A stretch of DNA of 64,000 nucleotides from assembly GCA_003612485.1 (NCBI GenBank), contig RAZA01000018.1, forward strand, positions 1 to 64,000, given 5' to 3'. The notes under the pieces were generated by a model. It had not been told where the DNA came from and did not search any database. It worked only from the letters and a program-made list of their open reading frames with translations. How positions within the stretch are numbered: position 1 is the first letter of the stretch; each line of letters opens with the position of its first letter. Positions 16,114 through 23,679 of this stretch are shown piece by piece. Origin of the DNA: a bacterium D16-50 (GTDB taxonomy: Bacteria > Bacillota > Clostridia > Lachnospirales > Lachnospiraceae). The position numbers were made by a program, and so were the translations under genes.

Positions 16114-16458
16114 CTATATCAGTTCCATCAGCCCGGTCAGCGGGGAATACACCTGCAGGCCGCAGCCCGCTGCCAGCGCCTTGAGCCCCGCCATCTGCAT
16201 GGATGAATGCGTCAGGCAGCGGCGGTCTGCCACCAGCAGGGCATCCACCTCCCCTCTGGTCGCGGCATCCACAAAGCGCCGGAACCCGCTGCGCTCCCAC
16301 AGCGGAGTCCTCCCTGTGTCGCTGGAGCTCCCCGCCACTTCAAATCCCATCTGCCCCGCATATTCCCAGAGCTGCTCCCGCTGTTTCTTTAGCATATCGT
16401 TTTCATCCTCCGGTGCGTCAATTGAGCAATAGACCCATGCCCGTCTCCTGCCGCTCAT
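16114..16458 (-). CDS. Resolvase-fold protein lacking the catalytic serine
   Basis: This 114-residue protein matches the N-terminal domain of serine recombinases: WVYCSIDAPEDENDMLKKQREQL, then FEVAGSSSDTGRTPLWERSGFRRFVDAATRGEVDALLVADRRCL. The usual Y-x-R-x-S motif reads YCSIDA, so the catalytic Ser position is Asp and the first conserved Arg is Ser. No DNA-binding domain follows. It cannot be a normal resolvase and may be a regulatory or structural derivative. The ATG at 16458 has an AGGGGG site and overlaps the mazF end by 41 nt, indicating translational coupling to the toxin gene. Confidence 0.65.
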   Translation of the reverse strand: MSGRRRAWVYCSIDAPEDENDMLKKQREQLWEYAGQMGFEVAGSSSDTGRTPLWERSGFRRFVDAATRGEVDALLVADRRCLTHSSMQMAGLKALAAGCGLQVYSPLTGLMELI

Positions 16459-16909
16459 AAGCTGCCCCCTTTCCGTCCCTGGCCCTGGCCTGGTTTCTGC
16501 CAGCAGTTCCTGCCCCTGTTTCTTTTTCTGCCTGTGTCGCCTGTCCCTCCTGTGTGAAAAGCATCCCCTCCAGGCCGAAGCTGACCGCGATGGCATGGTC
16601 CACATCCCGCATGGTCGCCCTGCCCGCCCGGCCTATGTATTCCTTCAGCCTGGCACGGTCGATGGTGCGCACCTGCTCCAGCAGGACGGTGGATTCCTGT
16701 CCCAGCCCGCAGGGGCTGTCCTCCAGCCTGATGTGGGTAGGGAGCGGCTTCTTCCCCCGCCTGCTGGTAATGGCCGCCGCAATCACCGTGGGGCTGTGCC
16801 GATTCCCCATGTCATTCTGTATGATCAGCACGGGCCGGGTGCCTCCCTGCTCGCTCCCGACCACCGGCGCCAGGTCGGCATAGTAGATATCGCCCCGTTT
16901 GATATTCAC
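16418..16909 (-). CDS. mazF: MazF/PemK-family endoribonuclease toxin
   Basis: MazF toxins cleave mRNA and other RNAs at short sequence motifs. From the GTG at 16909 (after AGGGAGGGA) the protein begins NIKRGDIYYADLAPVVGSEQ, followed by GTRPVLIIQNDMGNRHSPTV and AAITSR, close to Bacillus MazF, including the catalytic Arg in GGTRPVL and the Thr in the AAIT strand. LEQVRTIDRARL is also conserved. At 163 residues it has an extra basic C-terminal tail of about 45 residues that overlaps the resolvase-like gene. No MazE-like antitoxin is adjacent; the upstream gene is unlike MazE. An AbrB-fold protein occurs at 58.0 kb in the same ICE. Confidence 0.85.
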   Translation of the reverse strand: MNIKRGDIYYADLAPVVGSEQGGTRPVLIIQNDMGNRHSPTVIAAAITSRRGKKPLPTHIRLEDSPCGLGQESTVLLEQVRTIDRARLKEYIGRAGRATMRDVDHAIAVSFGLEGMLFTQEGQATQAEKETGAGTAGRNQARARDGKGAAYERQETGMGLLLN

Positions 16910-16952
16910 GTCCGTTCCCTCCCTTCCTGCAGGCAGATCCCGCATCCATTTC

Positions 16953-17360
16953 TTATCCCATGCCGCACTCCATGCCGTATTCCGCCATGGCTGCCGCCCT
17001 GTCCTCCGCCGCAAAATATGCGTCCGCCTGATCCCTGTCCAGCTGGAGGATCTCCCCGGCCTCCTTTTCCCCCATTTGGATCGGCGCCAGATGGGAGTTA
17101 ATCTCCATACACAGCTTCTGGTCCGGGCAGGTGTCTATGAATCCCCCGCAGGTATCCAGGATGAGCCTGTCCACAAAATCCGTAATGACCATCTTCTGTG
17201 CGTCAAGGAAATGACTGCCGACAAAGTTTGCCATGTTCTCCGGCGTTGTGGCGATCAGGTATTCTTTCCTTGCTTTTCCGTCTGACGGATACACATAGGC
17301 ATAGCCCATCCTCTCTGTATCCATGATCTTTCCCATCATCTCTATAGTTTTCCTGTCCAT
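16953..17360 (-). CDS. Unknown 135-residue protein upstream of mazF
   Basis: The start is ATG 17360 behind GGAGGGA. The product reads DRKTIEMMGKIMDTERMGYAYVYPSDGKARKEYLIATTPENMANFVGS..., a soluble alpha/beta protein with a middle segment FLDAQKMVITDFVDRLILDTCGGF and an acidic C-terminus. I do not recognise the family, and it has no ribbon-helix-helix or AbrB pattern expected of a MazE. It ends 43 nt before mazF, so it is probably co-transcribed. Its place in a toxin operon makes a role as a non-canonical antitoxin possible but unsupported. The Cys residues (DTCGGFIDTCPDQKLC) could bind metal. Confidence 0.6.
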   Translation of the reverse strand: MDRKTIEMMGKIMDTERMGYAYVYPSDGKARKEYLIATTPENMANFVGSHFLDAQKMVITDFVDRLILDTCGGFIDTCPDQKLCMEINSHLAPIQMGEKEAGEILQLDRDQADAYFAAEDRAAAMAEYGMECGMG

Positions 17361-17414
17361 GCATTCCCTCCTGTGGAAGCAGATGCTTCCGTGCCTCATA
17401 GTTTCATGACACAA

Positions 17415-18010
17415 GGACGGCGGCAGTCCCCATCGTGGCCGTTTGGATCATCCTCCCGGCTCCCTGGCAGTCTGCCGCCGTAGTTTCTATCATGAAGACA
17501 TTTCCCCTCCGGGGGATTCCCCGGCCCGGAAAATGCCTGTCCTTCGTCTTTTATTTCTATCTGCCCCTGTTCGACACTACTCCCCGGAGCGGGCGCAGGA
17601 TGCGCCCATAGGCAGCAGACAAAGACCGGCCGTGGCTCAAGGCCGTCATGGGTTTCTCACCCCTCCGAGGTTCTCTCCGGGCCGCCCTCATTGCGTGGTC
17701 CCGCTCCTGCGGGGCTGTGACTGGACGGAAGTATCATTATAGGCTGTCCATGTCATGGCAGGCGGCCTGCCACAGGCCGCTTTGAGACGAACATTTGCCG
17801 CTCTGCACCTTTGATGTCATCTTTTTGGCAGGTTGCCCTGCAGGTGGTCATGGCGTGTCCTCCGCACCGCTCCGCTCTTTCAAGCTGGACAGCTAACGTA
17901 TCTATGCTGCTGGATATGACCACCTGGCGGCGGTATTTTTCAATGGACAGAGGGGAGGAAAAATTCCCCTCTACTTACTTCCACGTTGGCAGGACGTTTT
18001 GCACACCCTG
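17415..18010. other. 596-bp gene-free, hairpin-rich region
   Basis: No credible ORF is found. Several compact hairpins are visible: GGGCGCA-GGA-TGCGCCC (17591-17607), CCCGC-TCCT-GCGGG (17700-17713), GCGGCCTG-CCA-CAGGCCGC (17762-17780) and AGAGGGGA/TCCCCTCT (17949-17972). A minus-strand TATAAT lies near 17740 but lacks a good -35. The stretch could hold a structured RNA, a regulatory leader for the downstream control genes, or a replication/transfer site. None of these can be decided from sequence alone. Confidence 0.4.
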
Positions 18011-18014
18011 AAAT

Positions 18015-18467
18015 TTAATTTTTTTCAAAAAATTTTTTCAGCTTCTTCAGGATATGGTTCTTGCGCTTGTGTACGGCGTTGCGGTATATGCCCATGCACT
18101 CCGCCGCTTCCCGCTCGGTCTGGCCCTGGAAAAACAGGCGGTCTATCAGCTCCCGCTCATCATCAGGGAGCAGGGAGAGCGCCTTATGTAGCTGCTCGTA
18201 CTGGAGTTTCCGCAGCGCGGTTTCCTCCACGCTCTCGGCTTCCTCGGCAAACTGCACCTCCTGTTCTGCCAGCCGTTCCAGGGAATCCTCCCTGCTGGGT
18301 ATGGTCGTTATGGTCTGATCCTCCTGGCTTATGATGGTCTGCTCTGTCTTGAGGTCGTATTCCTGATACTGCATTTTTCTTTCTGTGGTCCTGAGCAGAC
18401 TGATCACTTCCTCGCCTGCCTCCGGGTACATCTTCCTGTAATCCGGAATTCTGTATGCCTTTGCCAT
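18015..18467 (-). CDS. Sigma-70 region 4-like factor of the ICE
   Basis: This 150-residue protein has a C-terminal sigma region 4 helix-turn-helix (LHKALSLLPDDERELIDRLFFQGQTEREAAECMGIYRNAVHKRKNHILKKLKKF), residues about 93-148. An acidic linker precedes it (RLAEQEVQFAEEAESVEETAL). Region 2 is absent, so it is not a complete sigma factor. Proteins of this size and layout are common in phages and conjugative elements as sigma-like activators. The ATG at 18467 follows an AAAGGAGGAC site. It probably switches on ICE genes, but its targets are unknown. Confidence 0.8.
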   Translation of the reverse strand: MAKAYRIPDYRKMYPEAGEEVISLLRTTERKMQYQEYDLKTEQTIISQEDQTITTIPSREDSLERLAEQEVQFAEEAESVEETALRKLQYEQLHKALSLLPDDERELIDRLFFQGQTEREAAECMGIYRNAVHKRKNHILKKLKKFFEKN

Positions 18468-18862
18468 AGGCTTGTCCTCCTTTTTTGAATTTCAAAAAAT
18501 GAAGGACAGGCGGCGGGCCGCGGCATTTCCCCCGGACAGCAAAAGAGCGCATCTCCATTTCAGGAAATGCGCCCTTTTGCAAAATGGTGTAATTTATTGC
18601 AACATGAGAAACAATAATATAAATTATTGTCGAACAAAAAAACCGCAATCCACAATAGGAGTGCAGTCTTTTAGGTACTTCCATATTGGTATTTTTGGAA
18701 AAAACTCTTCCCTTACCTACAGCAAATCTGTGTTGTCCCTTTCCAGGGAACTTTAACATTTTAATTATAAATTACCGCATAAATGGATTTTCATGAAAAG
18801 CATTTTAACTGTTATTCCAAATTCTTCCTGTACAAACCAATAAGCCAGTCATAGCAAACCTG
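18468..18862 (-). promoter_or_regulatory. Intergenic control region before the sigma-like gene
   Basis: This 395-bp AT-rich stretch has no gene. It contains a hairpin GCGCAT/ATGCGC at 18547-18572 whose minus-strand 3' side continues into CTCTTTTGC, a possible terminator. A palindrome ACAATAAT-ATAA-ATTATTGT lies at 18611-18630 and looks like an operator half-site pair. No high-quality promoter was identified with confidence. Confidence 0.4.
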
Positions 18863-19918
18863 TTAATTCTCTTTATAACACATAAAATCACCCGGCCTTA
18901 CTGACGTATGATACATATCAGCTTTTCTCTCTAACGCTTTCTCTATATCCCATTCAATTGTACTGGCTTTAAATTCCACTCCCTTCTTCTCCAACCACTC
19001 TTCCCATTTTTCTATTATCCCAACCTGCCCCTGGGTTATGGCGCCTTCCGAAAAAGCTCCCACTATTTTGGAATATATAGAAGAATCAAATCCGGAGTAC
19101 AGTATCCCCCATCCCTTATCCGGTTCTTTTTCGTTCATGTATCCCATTCCGCCAATGCCAATCGTCAGGATTCCATTTTCATCCCGGAACGCATATCCGG
19201 CGATCTCCAATTCCGCATATGTCATCGCCATTTCCCTGCTTGTCATAAGGGATGGGTATTTTTCCATATATATATTTGCAAGCTCCTCTAATTTCCGGGT
19301 TTGTTCCTCACCGTCAACCAGTATGCACGCGCCATTTCCTTCCGCGCCTTTCTTTTTGATGGAAGCGATTCCCGTGTATTGGTTTATTGTAATATCGAAC
19401 CGCTCATTTATACAGGAGCCCTTTATCTCATCAACCCCCATAAACTCTTTCAGGGCACTTTCCAGGAAAGCATCCATTCCGCAGGCGTTCATAAGCCCTC
19501 CCAGCCTGTCTTCCTGAATCAGGTAACGTTTTCCGGTTTCAGAATCAACCTGGACAGTTGTGTTTTGGGGATCGAATCTGTAATATTTATCTGACGTTTT
19601 GTCATATATGCTCCAATGATTTTTTATTCCGTCTTTATTGTATACAGAGACTGCATATTTCTCATTTTCAACCTTTTCAGGCTCCGTGCATGCCTGTGCG
19701 CCCAGACTTTCAGATATGGCTCCGCCCCTGATGCCTGCCTTCATGCAATTATATGCGTCATATGCGCTTAACCGGCCATTTTCAGCCCGCTTCCCCGGCT
19801 GACAGGAATCCGCTTTGCCCACCCGTTCAAACAGCGACGCCCCTCTGTTTGGCGCATTCGTGCTCCTGTACTCATATTGTCTTCCCCTCATCAAAACACT
19901 GCTCATTCCAACATTCAT
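18863..19918 (-). CDS. Unknown 351-residue cargo protein (MNVG-type)
   Basis: I do not recognise this family. The 351-residue protein has no signal peptide or membrane segment. It starts MNVGMSSV, a beginning shared (MNVG) with the 350-residue protein at 20954-22006. A middle segment (VSVYNKDGIKNHWSIYDKTSDKYYRFDPQ) and a C-terminal segment (GIGGMGYMNEKEPDKGWGILYSGFDSSIYSKIVGAF) are rich in aromatic residues and glycine. The gene is AT-rich compared with the ICE core and lies at the end of the cargo island. The shared N-terminus hints at a common export or targeting signal for both proteins; that is inference. Confidence 0.65.
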   Translation of the reverse strand: MNVGMSSVLMRGRQYEYRSTNAPNRGASLFERVGKADSCQPGKRAENGRLSAYDAYNCMKAGIRGGAISESLGAQACTEPEKVENEKYAVSVYNKDGIKNHWSIYDKTSDKYYRFDPQNTTVQVDSETGKRYLIQEDRLGGLMNACGMDAFLESALKEFMGVDEIKGSCINERFDITINQYTGIASIKKKGAEGNGACILVDGEEQTRKLEELANIYMEKYPSLMTSREMAMTYAELEIAGYAFRDENGILTIGIGGMGYMNEKEPDKGWGILYSGFDSSIYSKIVGAFSEGAITQGQVGIIEKWEEWLEKKGVEFKASTIEWDIEKALERKADMYHTSVRPGDFMCYKEN

Positions 19919-19950
19919 TATATGGTCTCCATTTGTTTTTCATTATTTTT

Positions 19951-19992
19951 TGACTCTTTACAGACTTAAAAGTGTCAGTCTGTAAAGAGTCA
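19951..19992. repeat. Perfect 15-bp inverted repeat between cargo genes
   Basis: TGACTCTTTACAGAC (19951-19965) pairs perfectly with GTCTGTAAAGAGTCA (19978-19992) around a 12-nt loop. It lies 32 bp before the next minus-strand start and 28 bp past the previous stop. No T tract follows on the minus strand, so it is not a classical terminator; it may be an operator or an RNA stability hairpin. Confidence 0.6.
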
Positions 19993-19996
19993 TATA

Positions 19997-20488
19997 TAAA
20001 AACTCCTGCGCTCCCTCAATCAATTAAAATTGTATGTTACGTCCACTGTAGATGCAGTTCCTACTGCTACGCCTCCTATTTTCACATAATAAACGCCGGA
20101 GGGTATTCGGGACATATCAATTTCCAGTACTTCAGTGGAATAATTCGCAAAATTGATATTAATCTGCGATCCCGAGTCAGGAATAAAATATATAGTCCCC
20201 TGAACTAAACTGCGGCCATTATTTCTAGGCATGGTCAATGTCAATGTCGAATCATCATACACTGCCTGCATGCCAACCGTATAGGTAGTTTTTGATGTTC
20301 CGAACCTAAAAGTCTTTACCGTTCTGGCTCCGACCTCAGCGACAGCCTGCACAGCTTTCAACGACTCAACTTCACTTGCATATACATAGTCCGTACTGCT
20401 GAATAGAAACATGGCCGCCATCGCCAGCACAAAATACTTAATCTTCTTCATCCCATTAACCTCCATTTCAAATGCGCAGGAGTTTTTA
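19997..20488. repeat. 15-bp inverted repeats flanking the secreted-protein gene
   Basis: TAAAAACTCCTGCGC at 19997-20011 occurs again, exactly reversed and complemented, at 20474-20488. The two copies enclose the complete gene at 20020-20451. Perfect identity over 15 bp at both edges of one gene is unlikely by chance. It could mark an invertible segment, a small mobile cassette, or long-range RNA pairing. Confidence 0.55.
20020..20451 (-). CDS. Small secreted beta-rich protein
   Basis: The start chosen is ATG 20451 (MKKIKYFVLAMAAMFLFSS), about 10 nt after a GGAGG site; an earlier in-frame ATG has no such site. The 143-residue product has a clear Sec signal peptide with probable cleavage after YVYA. 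A mature domain of about 118 residues follows, rich in Thr, Ser, Val and Tyr, ending VYYVKIGGVAVGTASTVDVTYNF. The ending resembles surface beta-sandwich domains, but no family is recognised. It is AT-rich cargo and is flanked by a perfect inverted repeat. It may be a surface or secreted factor conferred by the ICE. Confidence 0.7.
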   Translation of the reverse strand: MKKIKYFVLAMAAMFLFSSTDYVYASEVESLKAVQAVAEVGARTVKTFRFGTSKTTYTVGMQAVYDDSTLTLTMPRNNGRSLVQGTIYFIPDSGSQININFANYSTEVLEIDMSRIPSGVYYVKIGGVAVGTASTVDVTYNFN

Positions 20489-20592
20489 ATCTGCGCCATT
20501 TAGCTGGGAATAATCCAGTCATAACGGCAGTAATACTTTAGAGATTCCTCTGTCAGTCAGAACCTCCATCTGCTCCCCAAAAGGCCCAAGCG

Positions 20593-20838
20593 TTACCTCT
20601 TTGACAGAGGCTGATACATCCATTTCTCATAGCGCTCCACTGCTTTCTGATGAATAGAACCTGGAACGCCTGCCTTATTTCCTACTTCTTCTATCCGCCC
20701 ATTCCTCACCTCACATCTGGTTTCATTAATTATGAATTCCCTGTTGGTATCGACTCCTGATTCATTCAAAAATACCAACATCATCGGTGTGCTGATTGCC
20801 CCACGATATAGCACCAAAAGCGCATGCTGTTCGCTCAA
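20593..20838 (-). pseudogene. Fragment of an unknown cargo gene without a proper start
   Basis: An 81-codon frame reads EQHALLVLYRGAISTPMMLVFLNESGVDTNREFIINETRCEVRNGRIEEV and ends PLSKR. Its first usable codon is a TTG with no ribosome-binding site, and the coding-like sequence extends a few codons upstream (NNKFDL) before stops. It therefore looks like the 3' remnant of a larger gene. No family is recognised. It lies between the 350-residue protein and the secreted protein. Confidence 0.4.
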
Positions 20839-20953
20839 ATCAAATTTGTTATTACGCTACCTCTACCCCAATCTGCGGCGAATTTGTTTTGCCCCTTTAT
20901 ATGGAACACCTAATTATAGAACACCATATAAGTGAATTCCTCTAAAAAATATG

Positions 20954-22006
20954 TTATCCATATTTCCATTGAGTATCTTCAGGAATATAATTTCCAAAAT
21001 GATTATTGATTCCTGTCGACCATGCATACCATCCCGTAAATAGGGAAAGATGACTCATAAAGTCAGAATATCCCTTAACATTATCTATCTGTTCATCATG
21101 TTCTTCCCATATTTCATCAGCCTGGAACAATTGCCCTTTTAAACTATCCGGTGTTATATAAAAGGGAATATCCTTTTCATACTTTTTCCCACCTATCCAC
21201 ATGTCCATTTTTGATACATCATCTACATCTTCTTTGTAAAAAAATCTAAAATCTTTTGGCGGCGCCATTGCCTCATCTGCCATACTTGCTCTCCCAACCT
21301 GATTCCGATAGGTAAAATTCCAACCACTGTTAAAATCGAATCCGCCATCCAGAGTCAAATCAGAGTTTTTTTCTATTTCTTCCGTATCAATGGAACCAAT
21401 TCCCCACTTTTGTGCAATTTCATTTGCCATAATTCCTAATGAGTCTTTGACATCCGCACACTGATAATAATAGTCCGCATTATAGTAAACCCAGTCATAG
21501 TTCCTGTAACCATAGTCCGCGTTTATCTTTGCCCCTTCGTCATAGTTTGCCCTTCTGGCAGCTCTGGCATTTTCCTTGGCAAAAATCTCATATACTTCAC
21601 TGATTATTTTCCTATTGTCCTCATCCACATTACCAGATGACCAGTGCTGCTGAACCTGGTATTTTCGCATCTCCGTACAACAAGCATAAAAATACTGATC
21701 CAATTCGCTCTTGTCTATCCTGCCGGCATAAAAATCACTCATATGTTTTTCGATGTCCTTTTGCATATCATATCCAAAAGAATCTCCAAACAGATGGTCG
21801 GGCATGGGAACCGTAATCTGATAATTCGTATAACAATCACATACACTCCATAACTCTTCCGTCATTTTTTCAAAGGTATCTCTCGTAGGTGTAAAAGTAT
21901 CCCGAACTTTTTTAATCAAATCATCTTGGTTCTTTATCCCTTTGTCTGTCAGCCGATTATTAATGTCCAAACCTATTACATTAACTGGAACATTTCCCAC
22001 ATTCAT
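20954..22006 (-). CDS. Unknown 350-residue cargo protein (MNVG-type)
   Basis: The ATG at 22006 follows AGGGAGG. The product starts MNVGNVPVNVIGLDINNRLTDKGI, has no signal peptide or membrane helix, and is rich in Tyr, Trp, Asp and Asn (GYRNYDWVYYNADYYYQCADVKDSLG). A predicted helical N-terminal half (FTPTRDTFEKMTEELWSVCDCY) precedes an aromatic-rich C-terminal half ending NHFGNYIPEDTQWKYG. I do not recognise the family. The MNVG start is shared with the protein at 18863-19918. It follows the small peptide gene driven by the ECF-type promoter and may be part of the same regulon by read-through. Confidence 0.65.
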   Translation of the reverse strand: MNVGNVPVNVIGLDINNRLTDKGIKNQDDLIKKVRDTFTPTRDTFEKMTEELWSVCDCYTNYQITVPMPDHLFGDSFGYDMQKDIEKHMSDFYAGRIDKSELDQYFYACCTEMRKYQVQQHWSSGNVDEDNRKIISEVYEIFAKENARAARRANYDEGAKINADYGYRNYDWVYYNADYYYQCADVKDSLGIMANEIAQKWGIGSIDTEEIEKNSDLTLDGGFDFNSGWNFTYRNQVGRASMADEAMAPPKDFRFFYKEDVDDVSKMDMWIGGKKYEKDIPFYITPDSLKGQLFQADEIWEEHDEQIDNVKGYSDFMSHLSLFTGWYAWSTGINNHFGNYIPEDTQWKYG

Positions 22007-22119
22007 ACAAAATCCTCCCTAAGCCATAAAGTAGTATAAACAAGTTATAAATCCCTTCCCTTTTTTGATTTTCTTAATCAGTATCATCTGAAAAGAGAAA
22101 ATACAAAAAAATCAATTAA

Positions 22120-22251
22120 CTAAGCCGCAGAGTAAGATATTATATATGTCATTCTTGACTCCGCTGCCTCTGTCATAATAGCCGGTATTGCAGCTACTAA
22201 CATTGCAAGCATGATACATAATGCTGTAATTCTATGGGATTTCTTCATCAT
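22120..22251 (-). CDS. 43-residue secreted peptide under an ECF-type promoter
   Basis: The start at ATG 22251 follows AAAGGGGG. An upstream in-frame ATG at 22302 lies within the promoter and is excluded by the expected transcript start near 22276. The product is MMKKSHRITALCIMLAMLVA followed by AIPAIMTEAAESRMTYIISYSAA: a Sec signal peptide with probable cleavage after TEA, leaving a tail of roughly 15 residues. A mature peptide this short suggests a signal, toxin or pheromone-like product rather than an enzyme. It lies directly after the anti-sigma gene and has its own copy of the sigma gene's promoter motif. Function unknown. Confidence 0.65.
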   Translation of the reverse strand: MMKKSHRITALCIMLAMLVAAIPAIMTEAAESRMTYIISYSAA

Positions 22252-22282
22252 TTTCACCCCCTTTCCATCCTTTATATAATAA

Positions 22283-22311
22283 TAACGATTCATATATTTC
22301 ATTTTGTTACA
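22283..22311 (-). promoter_or_regulatory. ECF-type promoter of the secreted peptide gene
   Basis: On the minus strand TGTAACAAA (22311-22303) is followed after 15 bp by CGTTA (22287-22283). The same two boxes with the same spacing precede the ECF sigma gene at 23651-23679. AAC-containing -35 and CGT-containing -10 boxes are characteristic of ECF sigma factors. Confidence 0.6.
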
Positions 22312-22351
22312 TGACTGCGTAAATATTTATTTTTCTTACTCTTATTATTTA

Positions 22352-23041
22352 CTACTCCCATACCCAATGCAAAAATATTTCCCTAATATCCTCCACAGAT
22401 AGTTCTTCTGCGAATATAGTGTATACACTGCTGCCAAGCTCCAAATAAGCGTAGATGGTTCCACCTTCATTTCGATAAAGTTCTGCTGTATATCCGTTTA
22501 AAGATAAAGCTGTCTTTTCTCCGTATTCACTATCATACACAACTATTCTGCCATCCACTATCATCTCCTGCTGACAAATCAACTGTCTCCCCGACTCATC
22601 TACGTATAAATACTCCAAAAATAATTCATTCATATTCTCTCCCACGGAAACATATCCCTCCGGAATATAAACCGGGGCATGGGCCTCAGACTGTTCGTCC
22701 CACTTGCTATCCGTTATATAATGATACAGAAAAGAATCCTCCCAGATTGTCTTTATAGTATCAAAAAAAACAATTCGACATGCCTCAATGCTCATAGAAC
22801 ATAGAAAGACTATTACCACCACAACAGCCGCAATGTGTAAATATCTCCTACCAATCTTATATACAGCACTCCGTATGCTCCTGCGCCTTTCCCAACGCTG
22901 CAAACGCTTCATCTTTTTTTCAAAACCTATTGAGAATTCATACTTGTAATCTATTTCTTTCTCAATATCCTCTAAAAAAGCCTCTGCAGCCATAGGCATA
23001 TATCTATACAACCATTCATCCGTTATCTGTATTCTATTCAT
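22352..23041 (-). CDS. Membrane anti-sigma factor of the ECF pair
   Basis: This 229-residue protein has a cytoplasmic N-terminal domain (ITDEWLYRYMPMAAEAFLEDIEKEI...). A single transmembrane segment lies at about residues 68-88 (LHIAAVVVVIVFLCSMSI) and an extracellular domain follows (PVYIPEGYVSVGENMNELFLEYLYVDESGRQLICQQEM...), resembling the DUF4367 domain of Clostridia anti-sigma proteins. Its start overlaps the sigma gene's end by 8 nt, which implies coupled translation. It would hold the sigma factor inactive until an outside signal is sensed. No zinc-binding HxxxCxxC motif is seen, so it is not a ZAS-type anti-sigma. Confidence 0.8.
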   Translation of the reverse strand: MNRIQITDEWLYRYMPMAAEAFLEDIEKEIDYKYEFSIGFEKKMKRLQRWERRRSIRSAVYKIGRRYLHIAAVVVVIVFLCSMSIEACRIVFFDTIKTIWEDSFLYHYITDSKWDEQSEAHAPVYIPEGYVSVGENMNELFLEYLYVDESGRQLICQQEMIVDGRIVVYDSEYGEKTALSLNGYTAELYRNEGGTIYAYLELGSSVYTIFAEELSVEDIREIFLHWVWE

Positions 23042-23576
23042 CCAGATTTCCCTCCATCTCCTTTATTTTCCGTTCTATGATAACCTTTCCTCTGGAAAGC
23101 CTCTGCCGCACGGTTCCCTCCAATATGCCGCAGACCTTCGCTATTTCCCGATTTTCCATATTGTTTACATATTTTAACATAAATACATCTCTGTATTTCA
23201 ACGGCAGATTTTTCAGTATGTCTAAAATACCATTCTCCAAATCAGACTCTATATAAGTAACATAACCGCCTTTTTCCATAGCTTCTTCGAACAAAATTTC
23301 CTTTTTCACTTGACTGCTCCTCTTTCTGTAAAGATCAAACGCTGCATTTCTGGCACAAGCAACAAGATACAATTTTGTTGGAACATCTTCGAATTCATCC
23401 AGCTTATCTAAATTGTAAGCCACACTGACAAAGGCATTATGAACTGCATCCTCTGCCAAAAAAGAATCATGCAGCACATCCATTGCAACCTTCTGCATCA
23501 GATATCTGTATTTTTCATAGAGAATCACAAATTTTCGCTTTTCCTCTGGCGTATCTATCATCAACAAAAATATCAT
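23034..23576 (-). CDS. ECF-type RNA polymerase sigma factor
   Basis: This 180-residue sigma-70 family protein has region 2 at about residues 15-85 (YEKYRYLMQKVAMDVLHDSFLAEDAVHNAFVSVAYNLDKL) and region 4 at about 125-175 (LKNLPLKYRDVFMLKYVNNMENREIAKVCGILEGTVRQRLSRGKVII). No region 3 is present, which is the ECF layout. The start ATG at 23576 follows GAGGA. A promoter of ECF type lies about 75 bp upstream, so it is probably autoregulated. It forms an operon with the overlapping anti-sigma gene. Within the window its likely target besides itself is the secreted peptide gene. Confidence 0.88.
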   Translation of the reverse strand: MIFLLMIDTPEEKRKFVILYEKYRYLMQKVAMDVLHDSFLAEDAVHNAFVSVAYNLDKLDEFEDVPTKLYLVACARNAAFDLYRKRSSQVKKEILFEEAMEKGGYVTYIESDLENGILDILKNLPLKYRDVFMLKYVNNMENREIAKVCGILEGTVRQRLSRGKVIIERKIKEMEGNLDE

Positions 23577-23650
23577 ATATGTTCCTCATCACATTTATAT
23601 ATGTGTTTTCCCCTTACATTTTTCGAGTTTTTTTCACCCTATATTAATAG

Positions 23651-23679
23651 TAACGAAATATAAAGACCTATTTGTTACA
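23651..23679 (-). promoter_or_regulatory. ECF-type promoter of the sigma/anti-sigma operon
   Basis: On the minus strand TGTAACAAA (23679-23671), 15 bp, then CGTTA (23655-23651), identical in both boxes and in spacing to the promoter at 22283-22311. Flanks are also alike (AATATAGGG versus ATATAAAGG downstream). Confidence 0.6.

Noticed and set aside
16953..17360. Classical MazE antitoxin upstream of mazF
   Set aside because: The 135-residue protein is too long and lacks any AbrB, ribbon-helix-helix or Phd-like pattern; it is listed as unknown.
19951..19992. Rho-independent terminator after the secreted-protein gene
   Set aside because: The 15-bp stem is perfect but is followed on the minus strand by an A-rich, not T-rich, sequence. 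It was kept only as an inverted repeat.
22252..22302. Earlier ATG for the small secreted peptide
   Set aside because: The upstream in-frame ATG lies inside the ECF-type promoter and has no ribosome-binding site, whereas ATG 22251 follows a GGGGG site and starts directly at a signal peptide.
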